In this document: one piece after another, positions 43,674 to 50,168 of the stretch
Position numbering within the stretch: the stretch's first letter is position 1
Layout of the letters: each line of letters begins with the position of its first letter
Assembly: GCF_018998565.1 (NCBI RefSeq)
Contig: NZ_JAHNZO010000025.1
Span: forward strand, 1-64,000
Direction: 5' to 3'
DNA from: Paenibacillus oleatilyticus
Lineage (GTDB): Bacteria > Bacillota > Bacilli > Paenibacillales > NBRC-103111
Length of the DNA stretch: 64,000 nucleotides
Translations under genes and position numbers: made by a program
Notes under the pieces: model-generated
Told to the model about the DNA's origin: nothing
Databases searched by the model: none
What the model saw: only the letters and a program-made list of their open reading frames with translations

Positions 43674-43680
43674 GCGACGA

Positions 43681-43729
43681 ATAGCCCGGCCCGACTCTCG
43701 AAAAAGAGTTAAGGTCGGGCTATTTTTTT
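43681..43729 (+). terminator. Rho-independent terminator after leuD
   Basis: ATAGCCCG (43681-43688) pairs with CGGGCTAT (43716-43723), with inner ACTCT/AGAGT, followed by T. Confidence 0.85.
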
Positions 43730-43800
43730 GTCCTGCCGCATTTTATCATACAATGTTCAAAAACTTTCGACAATTTTCATGAAAAGTGTGATCTATGTTT

Positions 43801-43829
43801 TTTCAAACGCCGAAAGCGTTGTGTATAAT
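43801..43829 (+). promoter_or_regulatory. Putative sigma-A promoter of the hydroxyacyl-CoA dehydrogenase-ackA pair
   Basis: TATAAT (43824-43829) is perfect; TTTCAA (43801-43806) at 17 bp is a weak -35. Confidence 0.5.
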
Positions 43830-43861
43830 ATCACTGGAAGCATGATGGGAGGGTGACAGAA

Positions 43862-44734
43862 ATGAGTTTTGCCAGAATCGGCGTCGTGGGCGCCGGAACA
43901 ATGGGTCAAGGTATTGCCGAAATGTTGGCAGCCAAAGGGTTGGAAGTCATGCTGATCGAACGGACGCCTGAAAAACTGGATCAGGCCTGGGAGCAAATCG
44001 AGATCAGCTTGGACAAGCAGCTGGAGAAATGGGCGATCACTCCCGTTGAGAAAAAATTGATTCTTTCGCGCATCGCGAAGGAAACGTATATTCACCGGTT
44101 GGCCGAATGCGACATGGTTATCGAAACCGTTTCGGAAGATCTGGAGATTAAAAAGGAAGTATTCCGCAAGCTTGACGAGGTATGCCCGCCGTCGACCATT
44201 CTCGCCAGCAACACGTCTACGCTCAGCTTGACGGAACTGGCGGCGGAGACGCAATATCCGGAGCGTGTCATCGGCCTTCATTTTTTATATCCGGTCTCGA
44301 AAATTCATTTGGTCGAAATCATCCGCGCGCTGCAAACGGGAGAGGATGTTTTCCAGGAGACCCGGAAATTCGTCGAAGAAACGATTCAAAAACGCGGCAT
44401 TCAGGTATATGAATCGCCGGGCTTTGTCACGACGCGCCTGATCTGCGTGCTGATCAACGAAGCGATGCATGCGCTGTCGGAGAGAGTGGCGAGCGCCGAC
44501 GATATTGATAATGCGATGCGAATCGGCTATGATTTTCATTATGGGCCGCTGGAGATGGCAGACCGCTTCGGCCTGGATTCGATATTGGCCGCAATGGAAC
44601 GTATGTTCCGTGAATTCGGCGATGTGAAGTACCGGCCGGCGGTGCTGCTGAAGCAGATGGTACGGGCCGGTCATCTCGGCACGAAGACGGGACAAGGCTT
44701 TTTCCGCTACGATAAGGACGGTGACCGGATATGA
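43862..44734 (+). CDS. 3-hydroxyacyl-CoA (3-hydroxybutyryl-CoA) dehydrogenase
   Basis: NAD-dependent dehydrogenase of the HBDH/MmgB type, 290 residues. N-terminal Rossmann motif IGVVGAGTMGQGIAEMLA, catalytic region ASNTSTLSLTELA and GLHFLYPVSKIHLVEII, C-terminal domain with GFVTTRLICVLINEAMHAL and MRIGYDFHYGPLEMAD. It may act in butanoate or short-chain fatty-acid metabolism; the exact substrate is unknown. GGGAGGG precedes ATG 43862. Overlaps ackA by four bases. Confidence 0.88.
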   Translation: MSFARIGVVGAGTMGQGIAEMLAAKGLEVMLIERTPEKLDQAWEQIEISLDKQLEKWAITPVEKKLILSRIAKETYIHRLAECDMVIETVSEDLEIKKEVFRKLDEVCPPSTILASNTSTLSLTELAAETQYPERVIGLHFLYPVSKIHLVEIIRALQTGEDVFQETRKFVEETIQKRGIQVYESPGFVTTRLICVLINEAMHALSERVASADDIDNAMRIGYDFHYGPLEMADRFGLDSILAAMERMFREFGDVKYRPAVLLKQMVRAGHLGTKTGQGFFRYDKDGDRI

Positions 44735-45945
44735 TCGTACTCGTCATTAATGCAGGCAGCTCCTCGCTTAAGTTTCAGCTTTACGAGATGGAGAACGAAT
44801 CCGTACTGGCTAAAGGGAAGGTCGAGCGGATCGGGATGGAGTCCGCGATCTTGACGTTCGAGCCGGAGGGCAAACAGGACGTTCGTGAAGTCAGCGAAAT
44901 TTTGGAGCATACGACCGCGATCCGCAAGGTCTTGGACATGCTGGTGCATCCGGTCCATGGGGTGCTCGAATCGGCGCAGCAAATCGATGCGGTGGGACAC
45001 CGGGTCGTGCACGGGGGCGAATCGTTTTCCAATTCGGTCCTGGTCAACGAAGAGGTAAAGCAGGAGATCAAGCGACTGTTCGATCTGGCTCCGCTGCACA
45101 ATCCTGCCCATATGCTCGGGATTCAGGCGGTCGAAGCGAATATGCCGAACGTGCCGCAGGCCGTCGTCTTCGACACGGCGTTTCACCAAACGATGCCGCC
45201 GGTGACGTATTTGTACCCGATCCCGATGGTGCTCTATAAGAAGCATAAAATTCGCCGCTACGGGTTCCACGGCACCTCGCACGCTTATGTGAGCGAGCGC
45301 GCTGCGGCATTCCTCGGACGGCCGCTCCGCGAGCTGAAGCTGGTCACCTGCCACATCGGAAACGGGGCGAGCTGCACCGCGGTGATGGACGGGCGGTCGT
45401 ACGATACGAGCATGGGGATGACGCCGTTGGAAGGGCTCATGATGGGAACGCGGAGCGGGGATATCGATCCGGCCATCGTCCCGTTTACGATGGGCAAGGA
45501 GGATTTGACGCTCAGCGAAGTGAACTCGATGCTGAACAAGCACAGCGGGCTGCTTGCCATCTCGGGAATCGGCAGCGACATGCGGGAGATTGACGAGGCA
45601 AGGCAGACGGGAGACCGCAATGCGGCGCTCGCGTTCGATATGTACGAGTACCGGCTGCGCAAATATATCGGCGCTTACGCGGCTGCGATGAACGGCTTGG
45701 ACGCCATCGTCTTCACGGCGGGCGTCGGGGAAAACTCCGCTTCGCTGCGGGCCGCGGTGTGCCGCAATCTCAGCTTTCTCGGCTTGGAGCTGGACGAAGC
45801 GGCGAACGATCGGCGCGGGTCCGATGAACGCGCCATCACGACGCCGGGCTCCCGGGTACAGGTGCTTGTCATCCCGACCAACGAGGAGCTTGTTATCGCC
45901 CGGGATACGTACAGGTTGATTTTGGACCGAAATGATGTAAACTAG
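44731..45945 (+). CDS. ackA: Acetate kinase
   Basis: Interconverts acetyl phosphate plus ADP with acetate plus ATP. Family motifs: VINAGSSSLKFQL, GHRVVHGGE, PLHNPAHMLGI, FDTAFH, RRYGFHGTSH, HIGNGASCTAV and MTPLEGLMMGTRSGDIDP. The 404-residue length separates it from butyrate kinases. Translational coupling to the preceding hydroxyacyl-CoA dehydrogenase is unusual; pta is not adjacent. Confidence 0.96.
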   Translation: MIVLVINAGSSSLKFQLYEMENESVLAKGKVERIGMESAILTFEPEGKQDVREVSEILEHTTAIRKVLDMLVHPVHGVLESAQQIDAVGHRVVHGGESFSNSVLVNEEVKQEIKRLFDLAPLHNPAHMLGIQAVEANMPNVPQAVVFDTAFHQTMPPVTYLYPIPMVLYKKHKIRRYGFHGTSHAYVSERAAAFLGRPLRELKLVTCHIGNGASCTAVMDGRSYDTSMGMTPLEGLMMGTRSGDIDPAIVPFTMGKEDLTLSEVNSMLNKHSGLLAISGIGSDMREIDEARQTGDRNAALAFDMYEYRLRKYIGAYAAAMNGLDAIVFTAGVGENSASLRAAVCRNLSFLGLELDEAANDRRGSDERAITTPGSRVQVLVIPTNEELVIARDTYRLILDRNDVN

Positions 45946-45985
45946 TGAACGATGGTCAATTTTATAAGTAGGCGGAGGAATGTTC

Positions 45986-47284
45986 ATGAACCGTAACCTG
46001 TGTATGATCGGGGATGTGAATAAACATACAGACGAAACGGTGACGATCGGCTGCTGGCTGCATAACATCCGCTCCAGCGGCAAGATCCGTTTCCTGCAGC
46101 TGCGGGACGGCTCCGGTTTTATACAGGGCGTCGTCGTCAAGAGCGAAGTGCCGGAGCAGGTATGGGAAGATACCGGCAAGCTGACGCAAGAGAGCTCGCT
46201 CTACGTCACCGGAACGGTCCGCGAGGATACGCGCAGCAAAGGCGGCTTCGAGCTGACGGTAACCGGCGTTGAAATTATTCAAGTCACCAGCGATTATCCG
46301 ATCACGCCCAAGGAGCACGGCGTCGATTTTCTGATGGATCACCGCCATCTGTGGATCCGTTCGCCGCGTCAGCGGGCGATTCTGGTCATCCGGGCGCAAA
46401 TTATTCGGGCGATTCAGCAATTTTTCGACGAGCGCAACTTCCATTTGGTCGATCCGCCGATTTTGACTCCTTCGTCCTGCGAAGGAACGACGAATTTGTT
46501 CCATACGAAATATTTCGACGAGGACGCTTATTTGACGCAGAGCGGCCAGTTGTATATGGAAGCTGCGGCGATGGCGCTTGGCCGGGTCTACTCATTCGGT
46601 CCAACTTTCCGGGCGGAGAAATCGAAGACGCGCCGGCACTTGATCGAGTTCTGGATGATCGAACCCGAGATGGCGTTCGTTACGCACGAAGAGAATCTTC
46701 AAGTGCAGGAGCAGTTCGTCTCACACATCGTACAGTCGGTACTGGAGAACTGCCGCAAGGAGCTTGAGACGCTGGAGCGCGACACGACGAAGCTGGAGAA
46801 GGTCGTGGGACCGTTCCCGCGCATTACGTACGACGAAGCGGTTAAGTTCCTTCAAGAGAACGGTCACGAATTCGCATGGGGCGAAGACTTCGGCGCGCCT
46901 CACGAAACCGCCATTGCCGAGAAATATGAGAAGCCGGTGTTCATCACGCATTATCCGACGGAAATCAAGGCCTTTTATATGAAGCCGGACCCGAATCGTC
47001 CGGAGGTCGTGCTTTGTGCGGATCTGATCGCTCCCGAAGGCTACGGGGAAATTATCGGAGGCAGCCAGCGGATCGACGATCCGGAGCTGATGGAAGAACG
47101 CTTCCAGCAGCACGAGCTGTCCAAAGAAGCGTACCAGTGGTATCTCGACCTGCGAAAATACGGCTCCGTGCCGCACTCGGGCTTCGGCTTGGGGCTTGAG
47201 CGCACGGTTGCCTGGATTTGCGGGCTCGATCACGTTCGCGAGACGATTCCGTTCCCGCGGCTGCTGTACCGCTTGTACCCGTAA
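45986..47284 (+). CDS. asnS: Asparaginyl-tRNA synthetase
   Basis: Class IIb synthetase that charges tRNA-Asn. N-terminal OB-fold anticodon domain (about residues 15-100, VTIGCWLHNIRSSGKIRFL) and catalytic core with motif 2 FGPTFRAEKSKTRRHLIEFW and motif 3 GFGLGLERTVAWICGL. 432 residues. ATG 45986 is six bases from GGAGGA (45974-45979); an ATG at 45980 touches that site. dnaD follows, the B. subtilis order. Confidence 0.96.
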   Translation: MNRNLCMIGDVNKHTDETVTIGCWLHNIRSSGKIRFLQLRDGSGFIQGVVVKSEVPEQVWEDTGKLTQESSLYVTGTVREDTRSKGGFELTVTGVEIIQVTSDYPITPKEHGVDFLMDHRHLWIRSPRQRAILVIRAQIIRAIQQFFDERNFHLVDPPILTPSSCEGTTNLFHTKYFDEDAYLTQSGQLYMEAAAMALGRVYSFGPTFRAEKSKTRRHLIEFWMIEPEMAFVTHEENLQVQEQFVSHIVQSVLENCRKELETLERDTTKLEKVVGPFPRITYDEAVKFLQENGHEFAWGEDFGAPHETAIAEKYEKPVFITHYPTEIKAFYMKPDPNRPEVVLCADLIAPEGYGEIIGGSQRIDDPELMEERFQQHELSKEAYQWYLDLRKYGSVPHSGFGLGLERTVAWICGLDHVRETIPFPRLLYRLYP

Positions 47285-47339
47285 GGTCTGCATGCGGAAG
47301 CCGTCTCTCGCGAGTCTGTAAGTGGAAAGTAGGGTAGGC

Positions 47340-48020
47340 ATGAGACGTAGCGATTACGATACGAAAGAGCTGCCGTCCGTGCTGCTCGCGGGCTGGCAGG
47401 ACGGGAACGTCGACGTTCCCTACTGGTTGTTCAAATATTACAAGCAGCTTGGGCTGCTGGAGCCGGACGTGATGCTGATTCTTCATGTCATGGCTTTTAA
47501 ACAAAAGGAAAACAAAGATTTTCCGACATTGGAAGAGCTTCAAGCCCGCATGTCGCTGCCGCAGGAGAAAGTGATTGCGGTGCTGCAAAAGCTGATCCGG
47601 GAGCAGCTGCTTCGGATCGATGAGATCGAAGATCCCGTTACGGGAGTCCACAGCGAAGCTTATAACTTGCAACCGCTGCTGGAGCGGCTCGCGGAGTGCC
47701 GCATTGAAGAGCATCGGGCGGAACTGGCGGCCAAGAAACAGGCCGAGCGGACGGGCAAAGCGGAGAGAAAAGATATTTTCTCGATTTTCGAAAACGAATT
47801 TGGCCGCCCGCTCACTCCCATGGAGCTGGAGTCGATATCCGGGTGGATCGACAAAGATGGCTATCCCGAGGAGCTTATCCTCGCCGGTCTTAAGGAAGCG
47901 GTGTTTGCCGGCAAGCTGCATTTCCGGTACATCGACCGGATCTTGCTGGAGTGGCAGCGCAACCGGATTACGACCGTTGAGCAGGCGAAGGAGCACTCGC
48001 AGAAATTTCGTTCCCGGTAA
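47340..48020 (+). CDS. dnaD: DnaD primosomal replication-initiation protein
   Basis: Helicase-loading primosome protein of low-GC Gram-positives. N-terminal DnaD winged-helix domain (about residues 10-105, VPYWLFKYYKQLGLLEPDVM) and C-terminal DnaD/DnaB_2 domain (about 140-210, FENEFGRPLTPMELESISGW and IDRILLEWQRNRI). 226 residues. ATG 47340 has a weak AGGGT site. Followed by a perfect terminator. Confidence 0.93.
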   Translation: MRRSDYDTKELPSVLLAGWQDGNVDVPYWLFKYYKQLGLLEPDVMLILHVMAFKQKENKDFPTLEELQARMSLPQEKVIAVLQKLIREQLLRIDEIEDPVTGVHSEAYNLQPLLERLAECRIEEHRAELAAKKQAERTGKAERKDIFSIFENEFGRPLTPMELESISGWIDKDGYPEELILAGLKEAVFAGKLHFRYIDRILLEWQRNRITTVEQAKEHSQKFRSR

Positions 48021-48028
48021 GCGGGAAC

Positions 48029-48070
48029 AAAACAGCCCTGCACGCAGAAAATTGCGTGCAGGGCTGTTTT
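48029..48070. terminator. Strong bidirectional terminator after dnaD
   Basis: Two perfectly complementary 18-base arms (48029-48046 and 48053-48070) beginning with AAAA and ending in TTTT. Confidence 0.9.
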
Positions 48071-48160
48071 GCGTTATTGAGCGGTGTCCTGCGCTGGGGG
48101 GGACACCTGAGCAAGCGAGTCGAAAAACGTGAAAAACATTTTAAAAAACTGTAGTTTTTT

Positions 48161-48189
48161 TGTAACTTTTTTGTGATTTGTGGCGTCTA
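48161..48189 (+). promoter_or_regulatory. SigX-type ECF promoter of the MacB-like exporter cluster
   Basis: TGTAAC (48161-48166), 17-bp spacer, CGTCTA (48184-48189). This matches the B. subtilis SigX pattern TGtAAC-N17-CGWC at every conserved base. It lies 59 bases before the first ATPase start. A weaker sigma-A alternative, TTGTGA-N16-TATTAG (48171-48198), overlaps it. Confidence 0.6.
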
Positions 48190-48247
48190 TTATATTAGGC
48201 GTGACATGATTTTACAGATTTATAGAACGGTTAGAAGGAGGGGCCAC

Positions 48248-49105
48248 ATGTTCCAATGGCTGCGCAAACCTAAGAATGAAGCGCAGAATGAAGCGGCAGC
48301 CGCCGTGCCAGCCGCTCCGCAGGAGATCGACACCGCCGCGGCGCCGGAAGCTTCGGCCGACGGGGAAGCTGCTGCGGCAAGCGACGGCGCGAGTGTATTG
48401 GTCGATACCAGACCACCCATTGATACGAGTATCCCGCTCCTTACCGTAACGGGAGTGGAGCGTTCATTTCCTGTCGGAGGACAGCAGCTTCATGTGCTTA
48501 AGGGAATCAATATGGAGCTATATCCAATGCAGCTCGTTATGCTGAAAGGCCGGTCCGGCTCGGGGAAAACGACCCTGCTGAACATGATCGGCGGTCTGGA
48601 CCAGCCGAACCGGGGACAAATCATGTTCAAGGAATACCCGTTCCATGAATGCAGCGATGACCAGCGGACGTACATAAGAAGAAAAGAGATCGGATTTATT
48701 TTTCAATCGTTTGCTTTAATGCCTCTTTTGTCCGCTTGGGAAAACGTGGAATTGTCACTGCGCATGGCGAAAGTTCCCCGATCGGAATGGAAAGCCCGCA
48801 TCACCCATTGCTTGGAGCTGGTGGGCCTCAGCAAGCGGATGCACCATCGTCCGTTCGAGCTGTCGGGCGGGGAGCAGCAGCGTGTCGCTATTGCCAAAGC
48901 CATCGCGCACAAGCCCAGTCTGCTGCTTGCCGACGAGCCGACGGCGGAGCTTGATTCGCAAATGGGTGCGCAAGTCATGGCGGTATTCCGGGACATTATC
49001 CATACCGAACGCATGACGATTTGCATGACAACGCATGATCCGACAATAATGGAGGTTGCCGACCGTGTATTCGAAATGGTGGATGGAAAATTTATCAGTA
49101 GTTAA
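48248..49105 (+). CDS. MacB/LolD-type ABC ATPase with Ala-rich N-terminal extension
   Basis: The ATPase domain starts near residue 65 (LLTVTGVERSF). Walker A GRSGSGKTT lies near residues 101-109, then signature LSGGEQQR, Walker B LLLADEPTAELD and MTTHD. QSFALMPLLSAWENVELSLR is typical of the LolD/MacB class. The first 60 residues are unusual: a short amphipathic start (MFQWLRKPK) then an Ala/Glu/Asp-rich low-complexity linker. AAGGAGG precedes ATG 48248. The adaptor gene overlaps its 3' end. Confidence 0.9.
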   Translation: MFQWLRKPKNEAQNEAAAAVPAAPQEIDTAAAPEASADGEAAAASDGASVLVDTRPPIDTSIPLLTVTGVERSFPVGGQQLHVLKGINMELYPMQLVMLKGRSGSGKTTLLNMIGGLDQPNRGQIMFKEYPFHECSDDQRTYIRRKEIGFIFQSFALMPLLSAWENVELSLRMAKVPRSEWKARITHCLELVGLSKRMHHRPFELSGGEQQRVAIAKAIAHKPSLLLADEPTAELDSQMGAQVMAVFRDIIHTERMTICMTTHDPTIMEVADRVFEMVDGKFISS

Positions 49106-50168
49106 AAAATCGGGCCGCCCGTTGCTGCTCGTTTGCATCGCCGCATCCCTCGCGTTGTCGTCCGGATGCTCGCTGCTGCCAAAGGAGGACGAGGAGGAAG
49201 CGCTGCCGGCCATAACCCCGCCCCAGCTGTCCAAAAAACCGGAGTATACGGTTAAAACCGAGACGCTGGTGTTCGACGTTCCTCTCTCCGGGAAGCTGAT
49301 GTCGACCGTAGAAGAAGATTTATACTTTACGGATGATGCCAATCGGCGCATCAAATCCCTCCCGGTCAAAACTGGAGACAAGGTTGAGCAGGGACAGGTG
49401 ATCGCCGAGCTCGACGTCACGGAGCAGGAAAACAAATTGCGGCAGAAACGGCTGCAGACGCGCCAGGATGAATTGAGTATGATCGAAAAGCTGCGCAAAG
49501 CCGACGAGACAGGCCCCGAGCAACTGGAGCGGGACAAAATCGAATTTGAATTAAAAAAGGAAGAAGTCACCACGCTTGAAAAAACGATCGCCGGCGCCAA
49601 GCTGACAGCCCCTTATGCAGGCACGATTATTTCCGTATACATGAAAAAAGGGGATACGGCGAAGGCCTACGATGCGGTCGCCACGATTGCGGATCTCTCC
49701 CAGCTTACGGTGGCTGCAACCATTAGCGCGGACAGCTTGTCGAAAGTCGCCGTTGGCATGGAGGCTGAAGCGGACATCAACGGCGTAGGCAAGGTCAAAG
49801 GCAAAGTATCGAAGCTTCCGAGTCCGAAGGCCGGAAACAATGGCAATGGCGACGGCGGGTTCCCGGGCGGAGGCCAGCAGAAAAAGCCGGATTCGATTGA
49901 AAACTATTTGCTGATCCAGCTTGACCAATTTCCGGAGGGACTTGCCCACGGAACGCCGCTCGGGGTGAAAGTTATTACCCAGCGTAAGGAGAACGCCGTT
50001 ACAATTCCGCCGGCCGCTCTTCGTTCGTATGCGGGCCGCAATTACGTGCAGGTTGTGGACGATAAAGGCAACAAGCGCGAAGTGGACGTCGAAATCGGAC
50101 TGCAGACGTCGACGGCTGTAGAGATTGTGAAAGGTCTCACGGCAGGGCAGAAAGTAGTGGGACGCTAA
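49083..50168 (+). CDS. Efflux adaptor lipoprotein (HlyD/MacA family)
   Basis: Membrane-anchored adaptor for the MacB-like permease. The signal peptide ends in the lipobox LSSGC, Cys about residue 29. Biotinyl-lipoyl-like halves flank a helical hairpin (about residues 115-175); APYAGTIISVYMKKGD and LTVAATISADSL are family motifs, and a Gly/Asn-rich loop (GNNGNGDGGFPGGG) interrupts the beta-barrel part. The start is uncertain: ATG 49083 is preferred, TTG 49056 is too close to its GGAGG. It overlaps the ATPase gene by 23 bases and touches the permease start. Confidence 0.86.
   Translation: MENLSVVKKSGRPLLLVCIAASLALSSGCSLLPKEDEEEALPAITPPQLSKKPEYTVKTETLVFDVPLSGKLMSTVEEDLYFTDDANRRIKSLPVKTGDKVEQGQVIAELDVTEQENKLRQKRLQTRQDELSMIEKLRKADETGPEQLERDKIEFELKKEEVTTLEKTIAGAKLTAPYAGTIISVYMKKGDTAKAYDAVATIADLSQLTVAATISADSLSKVAVGMEAEADINGVGKVKGKVSKLPSPKAGNNGNGDGGFPGGGQQKKPDSIENYLLIQLDQFPEGLAHGTPLGVKVITQRKENAVTIPPAALRSYAGRNYVQVVDDKGNKREVDVEIGLQTSTAVEIVKGLTAGQKVVGR

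Noticed and set aside
44707..46179. Long minus-strand open frame across ackA
   Set aside because: Antisense of a clear acetate kinase gene; Arg/His-rich translation without domains.
48029..48070. Possible mobile-element end
   Set aside because: The perfect inverted repeat is explained as a terminator by its A/T ends and position after dnaD.
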